From contig JAMZAV010000096.1 of NCBI GenBank assembly GCA_024449915.1, forward strand, positions 124,001-188,000: 64,000 nt of DNA. The letters run 5' to 3'. The stretch's first letter is position 1. Each line of letters starts with the position of its first letter. Position numbers and translations under genes: made by a program. This DNA comes from Sweltsa coloradensis. Taxonomy: Eukaryota > Arthropoda > Insecta > Plecoptera > Chloroperlidae. The notes beneath the pieces are model-generated. The model was not told where the DNA came from. It did not search any database and saw nothing but the letters and a program-made list of their open reading frames with translations. This document shows positions 1-11,900 of the stretch, in pieces.

Positions 1-214
1 CAAACTGAGGTTGAACAAAGGAATATTTTAACAAAACAAATAAATATAAAATACCAAAAACGGCCATGAAACATTTATGCTAACAAATTATGATCAAAAT
101 GAATCTAAAACATTGCAGAAATAAATTATGTACAAATAATAGGTGAGGACAAGAACATGAACACCAAAACGTCAAAACATCAAGTTTAAGACAGCAATGC
201 ACTAGGCCGTGAGG
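1..214. other. AT-rich flank, nothing recognised
   Basis: AT-rich sequence with no open frame, repeat or RNA signature that I can identify. It may be the unrecognisable upstream part of the Penelope-like remnant that follows. Confidence 0.4.
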
Positions 215-1060
215 AAAATGCTAATTCTTTTTGCTGATCTTAACGCTCAACATCATTACGTTAAATTCACCTTTAGTGAAGAGCAAGGAGGACGTCTACC
301 TTTCCTAGATGTGAACATACAAGAGATCAAGATCATTTGACTACTACGGTGTACAGGAAACCGACACACACAGGTCAGTACATCAGAGCTGACTCTTGTC
401 ATCCTGCTCATGTCAAGGAAGGGGTGGTGAAAGGATTTGTCTCCCGAGCACATTCCATCTGTTTGTCCCAAGAAGGCCTACAAAATGAACTTCTCCACAT
501 CATGGACGCTATGGAACGGAATGGTTATGATAGAAATTGGTCAAAGGCATTATGTTTCCCAAAACCTGATGATGAGTTACCTCTTGACCAATCTCTTGAA
601 GTAATCAAACCGAAAGTACTAAAAACCATAGGCATAGCGTACGTTCCAAATCTTTCCGAGTTGATTAGAAGAATAATGGCACCTTTTGGTATTCATTCAA
701 GTGGTTTTTGGCTCTTCTGGTACACCAAGGACTCTTCTAACCAAAACAAAACCGTTTGACCCGACACAGGCTTCAAAAAACTCTATGCTATTCCGTGCCA
801 ATGTGGATCCTTATATATAGAAATCTAAGCGACCATTGGCAGTTTGGGTGAAAGAACACAAGAACAATGTAGCACAGCGGAAAGTACATAATTCAAAAAT
901 AGCAGAACATGTACTATGAAAACCATCATTTCATCGATTGGGAGAATACCTATGAATCCCAAGAATCCAATTGGAATAAAAGGAAGTTCAAAGAAGCTTG
1001 TTTCATGGCATGTACATCTAATGCCATGAGTACTCCTAGCGCCCATTGTCCTCCAATATG
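215..1060 (+). pseudogene. Penelope-like retroelement remnant (RT C-terminus plus GIY-YIG)
   Basis: Degraded 3' part of a Penelope-like retroelement, which encodes a reverse transcriptase fused to a GIY-YIG endonuclease. Visible pieces are GRLPFLDV near 290-313, then after a frameshift TTTVYRKPTHTGQYI at 338-385, then HPAHVKEGVVKGFVSRA, the typical end of a Penelope RT domain. The endonuclease begins YAIPCQCGSLYI near 785-820 and resumes in another frame as VKEHKNNVAQRK and NHHFIDWENT (845-950). At least two frame changes and internal stops show it is dead. The Cys-containing block before GSLYI matches the linker normally seen ahead of GIY-YIG in this family. It lies upstream of the first recognised BTAF1 exon, probably in an intron. 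Confidence 0.8.
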
Positions 1061-1100
1061 GAATATGTTTTGTCCTAAGGTAAGGCCTAGTGGTTTGAAA

Positions 1101-1199
1101 AGCGTTGTGAAGCGAGAGAACTACTCGCAGTTGGTGGCGCTATCTAGGGCCGGCCGCATGAACGTCCATGTCACGGTCAACACCTCATGGGCTCAGAAG
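1101..1199 (+). pseudogene. decayed partial copy of BTAF1 exon 1 (5787-5910)
   Basis: This stretch reads [18 protein letters not shown], nearly the same as [18 protein letters not shown] in the true exon at 5701-5942. It then jumps to VNTSWAQKSPT, which is the out-of-frame reading of the DNA behind the exon's [11 protein letters not shown]. At DNA level both blocks match the exon, but about 40 bp between them are replaced by a short divergent segment. The copy has no matching splice donor and lies 4.5 kb upstream of the real exon, on the same strand. It is best read as a partial exon duplication that has decayed. A 103-residue open frame joins it to Penelope-derived sequence by chance. Confidence 0.75.
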
Positions 1200-1339
1200 A
1201 GTCCGACAATTAGGTTTTAATATAAGTTTCTTGAGGTGTATAATATTATGTATAATAATTAACAAGTAACCAACAAATTCCAACTCGCAACCTTCTCGTG
1301 GTTTGGCCCGTGATTAGGGGAGTTTATCTCCCTGAAACT

Positions 1340-1500
1340 AATGTGCGAGCTCTGGGTCGTCGTCGGGGAACTTTCCTCTTCCCTTTGACTACCTCCCCGA
1401 CGGCGACGACAATGACAACACGGACGGATGACACAGACGGAGACGACCACGACGTGGGGGAACCTCTGCCCTCCCCATATGCTTGTGGCTGGTTCTGACC
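1340..1500 (+). repeat. dispersed repeat fragment with GAC/ACG-rich core
   Basis: The block from GCGAGCTCTGG through the CGACGACAA / GACCACGACGTG core to TTGTGGCTGGTTCTG has a recognisable second copy at 38565-38710, which has GCGAGCTCTGG, a similar CGACGACGAC core, GACCACGACGTG and TTGTAGCTGATTCTG. This is therefore a dispersed repeat, possibly a SINE body, because a SINE tail follows it at 1548-1615. The family is not identified. Confidence 0.6.
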
Positions 1501-1547
1501 AGCACAGGCCTGTCCACCCCTTGTCCCCCCGCGTCATCCCTTACGTC

Positions 1548-1616
1548 CCTCCCTTTGTCTCGATTAGCCTAGTTGCATAAATATGAGACGTTAAGCAATA
1601 TCCAATCAATCAATCA
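1548..1616 (+). mobile_element. SINE 3' tail fragment
   Basis: Contains GTCTCGATTAGCC, CATAAATATGAGACG and TTAAGCAAT followed by an (ATCA)n tail. The same 3' end closes the two 5S-derived SINEs at 11871-12287 and 35372-35765, so this is a tail of that family or of the LINE whose tail they share. Confidence 0.75.
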
Positions 1617-1858
1617 ACAATAAAAACTTGACAACAATCGCCTACAATGCATACATAAAGCAAGTCTTCGTGCCTCCAGATATTTTACATTCTATTAATT
1701 GGTATACTACTTAATAAAAATTATCCTAATTCAAAAAAATTATTTTGCAATGTGACTTGAAAAAGTAAGTCTTAAAAGATATTCCACGCATACTAAAAAC
1801 TTATAAAAAAGCTCATCCATCAATGCGACTAAAAATGCGTTTGCGAAGCGGTCTAGTT
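1612..1858 (+). mobile_element. Helentron-like element, 3' fragment (family 1)
   Basis: From AAAAACTTGACAACAATCGC onward this matches the 3' part of the family-1 elements described at 28901-30989. It ends with AGCTCATCCATCAA, GCGTTTGCGAAGCG and the terminal CTAG before T. The 5' half is missing. Confidence 0.65.
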
Positions 1859-2520
1859 GGTATCAATAGTGCTCAAAACTTACAATAGTCTACATAATTG
1901 AAAAAGTAAATACATTATTTGTGTTACGAACTTGTTTGACTGTAGGCCCACCAAGCAAAAATAGTCTTCTTTTAGAGGGAGAGATTATCAACAAAATATT
2001 TTAATTGTTGGACGGGCACCAAGAATAGTTATTTTAAAGAAGAGCAAAACCAAATAAATATTTTGTGATAATCCTTTCCCAAGAGAGTAAATCTAGCAAG
2101 GTGTTCAATGTTCATGTTTTGTATCCAATATGGCTGCTGGGTACGTGGTTGAAGCCAAACTACTCATGGGTTAGAGTGGCTGAATACTTCAGGAACCGCT
2201 GCCCTAGTTTACCCGGATTCTCCGCCAGGTTCGCACGATCGGGGTTTGACTTTGGTCACAGGACTCTTAACATTGTGGTTTCAGTGGAAGTTATACATGG
2301 CGGTGACCAAACGATGATCATTCTGCTCTATGGTGGGAAATCTGTCGCCTTCCACAACAATAATGCACTGCCATCAAAATGTTGTAAAAATTCCTATTTT
2401 ATCAACGTCCAGACAACTGTGACCAAAACCCGAACGTTCTGCGCTCTGGTGGGAGATTAGTTTGACCATTGCCTTATTGACAGAGCCTGCCACCCAACGC
2501 CAACCATATATATGTTATTA
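1859..2520. other. non-coding stretch, nothing recognised
   Basis: Contains a 131-codon open frame at 2065-2460, but its translation resembles no family I know and it has no splice or codon signal to support it. No repeat copy is seen elsewhere in the window. Confidence 0.4.
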
Positions 2521-2620
2521 TTGTATTGAGTAGACTGTTGCCAACAACTGGTAGCCTACATATTATTGCATTGAGTAGACTGTTGCCAAAAACTGGTAGA
2601 CTACATATTATTGTATTGAA
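2521..2620 (+). repeat. 45-bp minisatellite, block A
   Basis: About two copies of a 45-bp unit containing AGACTGTTGCC, AACTGGTAGCC and TACATATTATTGTATTGAG. It is the left end of an array that continues at 3381 and 4899, split by two transposons. Confidence 0.85.
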
Positions 2621-3380
2621 CTAGGAAAACGCTAAAGTCCCGCCGCGTTGATGGATGAGCTTTTTTAAGTTTTTAGTTTGCGTGGGATATCTTTACTTTT
2701 ACAAGTGTTTTGCTTTGCTGCCTATGCATTGTAGGTGATTGTTGTCAAGTTTCTATTGTTACTTGTCAAATGTTATTATTTACCGTAAAAAACTTACATT
2801 AAAATCTTTATTTCTATGGATTCTGGCTAACTTTTCCAACTTTTTCTTTCAAAAGGTACTACATCACCATAACCTTAATGTCCATGTATAATATGAACGT
2901 TGAAGCCCCACCCGTTTGGTCATAATCCGCCCAAATGGCACGAAAATATCGCACTAAACCGTAAAAAACTTATATTAAAAGCTTTATTTTATGGATTCTG
3001 GGTAACTTTTCCAACTTTTTCTTTCAAAAGGTACAACATCACCATTACCTTAATGTCCATATATAATATGAACATTGTAGCCCCACCCGTTTGGTCAGAA
3101 TCGGCCCAAATGTCACGAAAATATTGCACTAAAAATTGAAAAAAATCGTAAAAGTACGATATTCGTGAGAAATATTTCTTCGATTGTACCCAAAAACAAT
3201 ACACCTCTAAGTTCAGAGATTTTAAAGGTCCCCTCAAATTTTCATCAAGATCGCTTGTGCCGTTTGCCCGGAATCCTGCTAACAAACAGACAAAAATACA
3301 AAAAAAAAACAAAAAAACATTCTAGCTAATTTTTTTGGGGGGTCAGTGAAATTGAAGTCTTTGCTTCGCTCATCCAAAAA
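2621..3380 (-). mobile_element. Helentron-like element, family 1
   Basis: Begins (plus-strand view) with CTAGGAAAACGC, TAAAGTCCCGCCGCG and TTGATGGATGAGC, and ends with TTCGCTCATCC. The element's 3' terminus is therefore at 2621. GCTCATCC/GGATGAGC forms subterminal inverted repeats, as in Helentrons and their non-autonomous HINE derivatives. The interior holds a partial duplication (2780-2960 against 2965-3130) and the conserved block AAGATCGCTTGTGCC-GTTTGCCCGG. It sits inside the 45-bp minisatellite, so it is younger than the array. No transposase frame is visible. Confidence 0.65.
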
Positions 3381-3760
3381 CTGTTGCCAACAACTGGTAG
3401 CCTACATATTATTGTATTATGTAGACTGTTGCCAACAACTGGTAGCCTACATATTATTGTGTTGAGTAGACTGTTGTCATCAACTGGTAGCCTACATATT
3501 ATTATATTGAGTAGACTGTTGCCAACAACTGATAGCCTACATATTATTGTATTGAGTAGACTGTTGCCAACAACTGGTAGCCTACATATTATTGTATTGA
3601 GTAGACTGTTGTCATCAACTGGTAGCCTACATATTATTGTATTGAGTAGACTGTTGCCAACAACTGGTAGCCTACATATTATTGTATTGAGTAGACTGTT
3701 GCCGTCAATGGTAGCCTACATATTATTGTATTGAGTAGAATGTTGCCATCAACTGGTAGC
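3381..3760 (+). repeat. 45-bp minisatellite, block B
   Basis: About eight tandem 45-bp units. Because 45 is a multiple of three, a stop-free frame runs through it (repeating LSRLLPTTGSLHIIV). That frame is a by-product of the array, not a gene. Variants with GTCATCAACTGG in place of GCCAACAACTGG recur, showing some higher-order structure. Confidence 0.9.
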
Positions 3761-4898
3761 TAGGGTTGTGAGAACCTGGATTTTTAAATTTCGAACCGAA
3801 CCTCGAACCTGCATTTTCAAAGTTCGCGAACCTCGAACCGAACCTTTTTTTTTAAAGGGGAAGGGAATCACATGGGCACTGAAGAAAAATTGATCATTGA
3901 TCCAAAACTAGGCTGAGGAGATTAGGCCTAGGGCCTAGGTTCCCTGGCTTATCTCGCACAATAATAATATTACAAGTATCAAATACAGCGCATTCTTGTC
4001 ATAAATGTCCAGGGATTCTTCTGATGTATTTTTTATCATGTGGGGAAAACATTTTAGGGGTAGGGTAGGGTAGCCTAGGCCTAGGCCTAGCCTAACCATC
4101 TTCAGACGAAAAAACATAATAATATCGATCAAATTAAGCGGCAATGCAACTTTCATAGCCAAACCTGAAGACAACACATCAAAATCAACATTAATAATGG
4201 TTTCTTATGATCTTAAACTGTTAAAAAAACACGCGTCTTGGTTAGGTCGCCCTAGCCCTAGTAGGCCTAGGTAGGCTTACGGGATAGGCCCTAGGCCTAC
4301 TACACTTGGACCGTCATCACTTTCCGATGAAAAATCATTACAAGATCGATGAAATCATAGAGAAATAACGATGAAATAAAGCGGCAATGTCACTTTCATA
4401 GCCAAACCTGAAGACAAAATCGACATTATAACCGGAGCCTAGGGCTAGCCTAGGCCTAGTTCGGACTGCTTACATTTGGACCGTTACTTTCCGATAAAAA
4501 TTGAAAACTCATTAGTAGATCGATAAAATTACGCGTCGATGCCATTATAATCTTTTTCGCCTGAAGAAAATCCACCAGCATCAACAATAAATATCGATTT
4601 CTTGCTATCTCAAGTGTCCAGAATATTTACGCGTTAAGAAAAATCCGCCATTTTAAGATTTTGCAAGTTGCATATGCACTGCTTACAGCGCTAATTCGAC
4701 TTTCGATTATCGAGCGGCGACCGCGGTAGACTTGTATCGATCGGTCGATGCTGTAGGCGTCGCACCGGAAGGCGTGGCTTTCCGTAAGCGGGAATTTCAA
4801 AGGTTCGGTTCGAGGTTCGACTTTCAAAATAATTTTCGAACCGAACCGGATTTAAGGTTCGGTTCGGTTCGTCTTTTCGAACGGTTCGCACAACCCTA
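3761..4898. mobile_element. non-autonomous hAT element with perfect 8-bp TSD
   Basis: A 1138-bp element with terminal inverted repeats TAGGGTTGTGAGAACC (left) and TAGGGTTGTGCGAACC (right, reverse complement). It is flanked by a perfect 8-bp duplication CTGGTAGC at 3753-3760 and 4899-4906. An 8-bp duplication and a TAGGG start are the hallmarks of the hAT superfamily. No transposase frame is present. GAACCGAACC and TTCGAACC runs lie just inside both ends, and AGGCCTA motifs are dense in the middle. It is inserted in the 45-bp minisatellite. Confidence 0.88.
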
Positions 4899-5096
4899 CT
4901 GGTAGCCTACATATTATTGTATTGAGTAGAATGTTGCCATCAACTGGTAGCCTACATATTATTGTATTGAGTAGACTGTTGCCAACAACTGGTAGCCTAC
5001 ATATTATTGTATTGAGTAGACTGTTGCCAACAACTGGTAGCCTACATATTATTGTATTGAGTAGACTGTTGCCAACAACTGGTAGCCTACATATTT
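4899..5096 (+). repeat. 45-bp minisatellite, block C
   Basis: About four and a half further units of the same 45-bp repeat, continuing block B directly across the hAT insertion. Confidence 0.9.
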
Positions 5097-5700
5097 CAAA
5101 GACTGTTGGTACGTTAGTAGGCCTACACATTTTTCACTTTATTATTTTTTGTTGGTTTGAATTGTCATAAATGTTGCCATATCCATGCTAATGTTAAATG
5201 TTGGATTTTTGTTAAAAAAAATTGGCAAAATCGGTTCACTGGTTCGACTTGCGCTCGACAAACCGACATAGGCCTGCAGACTGAAACACATAGGCCTTAA
5301 ACACCAATAGAATCTCATTTGAGGGCCGTTGCTTTGCTGTGCTCCCTCGTCTAATAACTTTTTAACTACCGGTACATTCATTAATTAAAAAGGTAACTTT
5401 ATTAGAACAGCTAGGCCTAAATAGTAATAAATATTATTAAATAGTGGTGTTAAATGAACTTTTACACTGCTCTTAGATAGAAATTATCAAAGTAAGTCCT
5501 AATGTAGCAATATTTCCTAAAGTTAAAATTTCCTTCGACTGATAAAACAACTACTGAATAAAAACTAATAATAAATAAATATTAAATATAAATAGATCCA
5601 ATTCGAATTATTAACATTGCCAAGTGCAAATGAGAAGTTAGGCTAGAAAGATGTTTTATGCCTAGACCTGATTCCTATGCTCTAACTTTGTGTTGGCCAG
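5097..5700. other. intron end upstream of exon 1; repeat end at about 5330-5355
   Basis: AT-rich intronic DNA. The motif GCTCCCTCGTCTAATAA at 5340-5356 is the reverse complement of the 5' end of a Helentron-like family (compare 36966), so a short minus-oriented fragment may end here. The rest is unrecognised. The intron closes with TGTTGGCCAG at 5700. Confidence 0.45.
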
Positions 5701-5942
5701 TGCTTCGTGGGAGACACGCATCGCAGCAGGCCATGCGATCGAGGCCGTGTTGAGCAACGTTCCTCGGTGGGACCCGCCTGGCTGCGACGTCAAGCGAGAA
5801 AACTACTCGCAGTCAGTGGCGCTATCTCGGGCCGGACGCATGATCTTCCAGAAGTTTGACATGGGTGCTGTCCTGGTTAACGGTCAACACCTCATGGGCT
5901 CAGAGGGGTCCGAGTATGATGCAGTTCAGGAGGCTTCATTGG
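5701..5942 (+). CDS. BTAF1: BTAF1 exon 1 of this window
   Basis: Starts after the acceptor TTGGCCAG with one base finishing a codon, and ends at TTGG|GTGAGT with one base left over. It encodes [17 protein letters not shown], the first HEAT-type helix pair of BTAF1, then an acidic/basic linker, then [20 protein letters not shown], the conserved block before the charged linker. In animals the start codon lies about 50 residues earlier, so at least one upstream exon is missing. The 3' 19 bases and the donor have been amplified into a minisatellite (5924-6234). Confidence 0.93.
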
Positions 5943-8900
5943 GTGAGTGCTGAGTTTAGGAAGCATTGCTGGGTGAGTGCTGAGTTCAGGAGGCATCGCT
6001 GGGTGAGTGCTGAGTTCAGGAGGCTTCGCTGGGTGAGTGCGGAGTTCAGGAGGCTTTGTTGGGTGAGTGCGTAGTTCAGGAGGCTTTGTTGGGTGAGTGC
6101 GAGTTCAGGAGGCTTCGCTGGGTGAGTGCGGAGTTCAGGAGGCTTTGTTGGGTGAGTGCTGAGTTCAGGAGGCTTCTTTGAGTGAGTGCGGAGTTCAGGA
6201 GGCTTCGCTGGGTGAGTGCTGAGTTCAGGAGGCAGGAGGCTCAGGAGGACTGGATATCAACGTGGAAATCAATGAGAATGCGCAGGATAATTTGGTTGTA
6301 TCGTAAGATAAACGGTTAGTTGGAATTCACAGAATTGAAATCAATGTTTTGGATTTCCCATTTTTTCACGTTTTGGACTTTTGTCTCACAATGGATCTTT
6401 AAGGCTTATAATTTGCAACCAAGTGCGGATATCGATATAAAAGTACTTTATGAACATTCATGCATAATTCGGTAATGATATTACCAACCGTTCAGCAGAA
6501 TTCGTCAACACCTGAGTGCGCACATTTGAGTTGGGCCAAGCTCAGCAGGGTACCCCTCTTAAGAATCCCGACATGCTCTAAGATCGCTTCTAAGGGCAAC
6601 AACACTGGTACCTCAAGACGGCGATAACGGACTGTGGTGATTCCGTACTATGCTGTGTTGATTGATTGATGGATTTTATTTGCGTAATGTTTTAGGTACT
6701 CTTCCCATGTAGACCATGTTTTGAGTGTATTACATGTCATGAATGATAAATCTAGGCTAATACATAAATAGAAATACCAGTATATATGCCCCCAGCCCTT
6801 CAGGCTGGGCTTTATGTTCTCTATGCTTTCCCAACCTGTCAACCCTTCTCCAATCTAAACCAATATACATACATAAAAATAATATTAAAATACATTTACA
6901 ATATGTACATATGTAGGCCTACATATGTTTTGCTCCTGCTGTATTTTGCCTGTTGTAGTTGTACATTTTGTAATGTAGGTTATTATTAGACATCGGATTT
7001 ATATGCAGATGCATGTTTTGTTCCTGAATATGCAGACTACTGGAACTTCTACCTAATTCCATTTCACACAATTACGAATCTACAGTATTAATTTTATAGT
7101 GCATATAAATGCATATAGTGAAGGTTACTGCATAAAATTGATGTGCGTGCTTAAACCGGCATAAATCAGAACATTTTATGACAAAATGGCATATTTATTA
7201 TATTTTATGAAAATATTTAAGGTAAAAGTGGTGCATGGTGGGTCAGCAACGGAAAAATCCCCCCCCCCCCCCTGAAAGTGTGTTTCTTTGTCCAGACTTC
7301 CAGACATTAAAAGATAATGGTTGAATGACGAGGGAATTACAGGTCAATCACGGTTTAACAGACCTGGCCCTGCCCCCCCCCTGCTGTGCATAGCCACAGT
7401 TTTGTTTACATTTATTGTACACACATCTTCTTTATTTATTTATTTTGTGGAAGTGTGGTCTGGTCTTGATTCTCAGAGGTAATTTTTTTCGATTGAATTT
7501 CTATCACAAGTAGAAGCAAACCTTTTAGAGTTGAGGAATTTAAATAAAAAAATGGCATGCCAAAAAAAGTATCTTTCAGTGATGGTGGGGATGAGAAAGA
7601 AAATAGGATAGTAGACACAGAATGGTCAGTTAGTTGAAGAGATTCCCAGGGTGAATAAAGACGGTGTGCATGCTAATAAAGTGGTAGTCGTGTGTGTTGT
7701 TTGTGAAATCGTTCTTTGAGTGTCAGTAGGCCTACTGACAAAATGCCCAAAGATAAATCTAGTAAAAGAGAACTATTTAGACAGTAGATCTAGGGAGATT
7801 CCGATTTCACGACGGACGGTAAAGTTATTTTCCGTCAACCTTGTGGCAAACAAATTCCGTGTGCAATAAAGTTCCAGCACAGATAATAGAATGTACACTA
7901 TATTATCTGTGGTTCCATCTTACTCAACATGTCGTCAAAGAAAATCAATGGTATATGTACCACGGTACCAGCAGTAAAATCGTATAAAAATAATCGTATT
8001 GTGTAAAATAGTTAATTTTATGTTTAACAGAGATTGTTGTATTGTATGAACTGCACAGCAACATGTAATTATTATTTTTTAACTTTTTTGTTCCAATGTG
8101 TTGCCAAACGAAGGGAACGGGATTATTTCTATTCAACAGGTAATTTATTTTGAGTGCATATTTATTTTTTTAAGGATTTATTTGGGACTTTTTAATGGCA
8201 TAAATGCATGCATATTTGGGGATTTTTAAGTGCATATAAATCCTATGTCTAGTTATTATCATGGTGTCTGTATCATTGGATCTTTCATTTCTTTTCGTTT
8301 GTTAGGTTGTTAGTACCTAATCCAATATTGTCTGGAAGTGAGATTCTGTTTAGGATAAAGAAACTTATTAATGAACTGTTGTTTGTCCAGACTCTGCAGA
8401 ACTCCGTCGAAAGCTGGCGCGCCAACGTCAACAACTGAACGCAAAGCTCGGACTGAACGTCATCGGAGTGAAGACGTCTGAGCTCTACACGGACGAGGAT
8501 CTCGCTCCGCTGCCCTCGGTGGAGCGAGCAGGGTGCACCAGCCCAGTCAAGGTGCGGGATATCATTAGTGTTGTCGGAGGGTTTAAAGAATACGTTCAGA
8601 TTACAACGTGTAGGCCTAAGCTTAATAAGAAACAATATTCTACACTCTTCTATTGCCAGCACACATTGCAGAAATCTTTGATACTTAAGTTGAATTACAG
8701 CATCCAACTTTTTATTTCAAATATTATATCCTACTCCCTCAGGAAAACTTGTGTGATTTTCTTCTTAACGGGGCTTTTACCCCAATTTTTATTATTTTAG
8801 ACTGGAAAAAGGGTCTCATTGTACCTATATTTAAAAAGGAAGACAAGGGAAACTGTGCCAACTATTGGCCAAAAAAAGTCATGGTAGATGGCAGCACTAC

Positions 8901-11900
8901 AAAAACAAAATGGCGGATCATTGCGGTATAAAGTGATCGCACTCCATCTCCACTCATGTATTTTCGGGTGCAATTTGTCCATACAAATAATAATCTGTAA
9001 TGTCAGAAAACCCTAAGGTTAGGTGGGACGAAGTTATAAGGTTTATAGGTGATGGCCTACGGCCGTAGGCCTATAATTAAGGAGGGGGAAGGTGTTTAGG
9101 AAGCAAATCACATAGCCTAGCCTACTAGGGCCTAGGCCTACGGTCCTATGCTAAAGGCAGAAACATACTGCTTTGAGACTTTAACACTTTGTTTACAAAC
9201 CTAAAAATTTACGCCGCCTCACAAATTGGAAGTAGGCCTAAGTAGGCCTATAACAGTACGTGATGATTTGACTAAACAGGTGCACAAGGCAGCTGCTTCT
9301 GGCCATTACTTGCTGTCACCTGTCACCTTGACATTGCCTAGACTAGGCCTACCTAGCCCTTAGTTCCTTCCTTTACCTATTTATTGTCTATTCTATTCAG
9401 TAATACAATTCAATGATTGTTACGAGGTACATAGAGAACCTGATTAGTTACGATTTACATCACCTCACTTGAAGATCAGCTGCACCGATCTTGAGAAGAA
9501 GTGGCGGGCAAGCTAAAACTGACTGCAGGAACTTTGTATGTTCCAAGACCAAAGAAGGAAATGTGCTACGTTAAAGAAACGGCCGTTCCTGGTGAAGAAA
9601 AGAGTTTTAAGTGTACATTCTTGGCCTAGGCTTACGACTGTGTTTTTTTTATATCTAGGGCCTAGGGCGACTATAGTCTAGGCCTAGGCCAGCCCTACGC
9701 CCATTTTGACAGCTCGCGGCTAGGCCTACCCTAAAGGCATCTCTGCAAGGGCCTAGGCATAAGCAATGGATTTATATTTCTTCATTAACCTATTATTTTA
9801 AAATATTTTCTTGGTTTGTAAAGTATGAGCCACACACATAGGCCCTACATACTTTGTAATAGGCCTAGGCCCTACCCCCTATGCATAGGCTAGCCCTAGT
9901 AGTTTTCCCGATTTTCAATACGTGTGCCCATCTCTTTCTAAGCGTCAGGTCTTTAGGAAAAAGATGGAAACACACAACTTTCCCCTTACTGTTGCATTTA
10001 GGAACGGAGCAGTAGCTATTACAAACATTTGTATTTGCTATAGAGACATAATAACGAAGTCAACGAGCCTTGTTTACTTATGGGATGATCGCCGCCAATT
10101 ACAACCAATACCGCAATGCGTAGTACACGCGCCGCCGCCGCAGCGCTTCGATAGACTTTTTTTCGCGAATAGAGGGATAACTCTGACATGTCACTGTGCC
10201 CAGATCTACGAAAGAATAATTGATAACAGAATTAGAAACTCGATAGAAGGAGATTTAAGAGAAGAACAACATGGATTTAGAAGAGGAAGATCGACGGTGG
10301 ACCTGATTTTCTCACTCAGACAGCTAATGGAAAAGTGCTATGACCGAGAAAAGGACCTGTGTTAGGCTTTTCTAGATATCGAAAAGGCATACGATAGCCT
10401 CAAAAGAGAGAAGGTTTGGGATGCAATGAAAAATATAGGAGTTAACAAAGGAATAATAACAAGAGTGAAAGAGATGTACTCGATATCTAGAAGTGCTGTA
10501 AAGACAAGAGGTGGAATTACAGAGTGGTTTGACATTAGGAGTGGGTTAAAACAAGGAAGTGTAGGCCTACTGTCTCCACTATTGTTCATTATTGTCATGG
10601 ACAAAATCACCAGGAAAGTTGCAGAGAGAATCGAGGAAGAATGTATGAAAATAATGTTATTTGCAGACGATCTTTTGGTGTGGGGAGAAGATGAAGAGGA
10701 GGTGCAATCTCAAGTTGATGTGTGGAGTATGGTGGCAGGAGAATATGGACTGGTGTTTGGAAGTGGCAAGAATGAAACAATGCTGATGACACGAGATAAA
10801 GCGAAGAATGTCAGGATTCTACTAGGAGGACAGATTTTGAAGCAAGTGGAGAATTTTAAGTACGTGGGGAGTATAGTAGCATGCGATGGAAGGATTCAAC
10901 CAGAGATAGGAAGAAGGACACAGCAAGCTGTTGGGTTATTCCAATCTATCCGAGATCTCATATGGAACAGAGAAGTACCAAAGAAGTGCAAGGTTACCAT
11001 CTACCAGACCTACTTTGTTCCAATACTGACATATGCAGCAGAGACTTGGAATATGACAGCAGTGGAGGAGAGTCTTGTGCAGGCTGTAGATATGAAGTTT
11101 TTGAGAAGCATTGTAGGTAAGACTAGATGGGACCGAATACGGAATGAGGATATCCGAGATCAAGTAGGCGTGAGGAATTTAATGGAGCGAATTGGAGAGA
11201 GAAGATTAAAGTGGTTCGGACATGTCAAGAGAATGGAAAGATCACGATTACCGAGAAGGATGATGGAATTGGAAATTCCAGGTAGGAGACCAAGGGGCAG
11301 ACCACGACAACAATGGCAGAATAGTGTGAGAAAAGATGTAGAACAGCGGGGAGGAGAGTGGAATGTGGTGGAAGAAGAGGAGTGGTGGCAGGACAGAATA
11401 AGATGGAGAGGCCTGTCTTCAATGCCGACCCAACGCAGAGTTGGACGTGGCAACAGATAATGATGATGATAATCTATAGCATAAAACTACACTAACATGT
11501 TTATTTATTTTTCATTATTATTATTTTACACAAATTTTTCAATTTTTTTGATCATGAAATTTGCAAAAATTGGCGTTTTGGGAAATTTCTTAAATCGGCT
11601 TTAACTTGCTTCTTTTTTGTTCCACATAGTTCAAAAATTCGCGTCTTAAAAATTAAAATTGGCGATTTTTCGTTATTTACCAAAAAAACAATTTGATATT
11701 GCAAACTTAAAATTAAATTAAAAAACAAAAAACGCCTAGTTTTAAATTATCAGTATCACAAATCCCAGGACAATTTATAAGAATTTTTTTAGAAAAATGA
11801 GAGAGAGAATCAGTTTTAAATTTTAATTTTAATCTCAATTTCAGTCTTCAGTTTTCAAAGTTTCTGACAGCCAGCGGTTTAGCCGAGCTCATTTAATCGG

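Noticed and set aside
2065..2460. 131-codon open frame
   Set aside because: No family resemblance, no conserved motif, no splice context and no second copy; chance is sufficient.
3381..5130. protein-coding ORFs of LSRLLPTTGS type and CRISPR-like array
   Set aside because: The frames come from a 45-bp tandem repeat with no spacers between units. This is a minisatellite in an animal genome.
6787..6815. terminator-like hairpin CAGCCCTTCAGGCTG
   Set aside because: A bacterial-type terminator has no meaning here. It sits in a retroelement 3' end.
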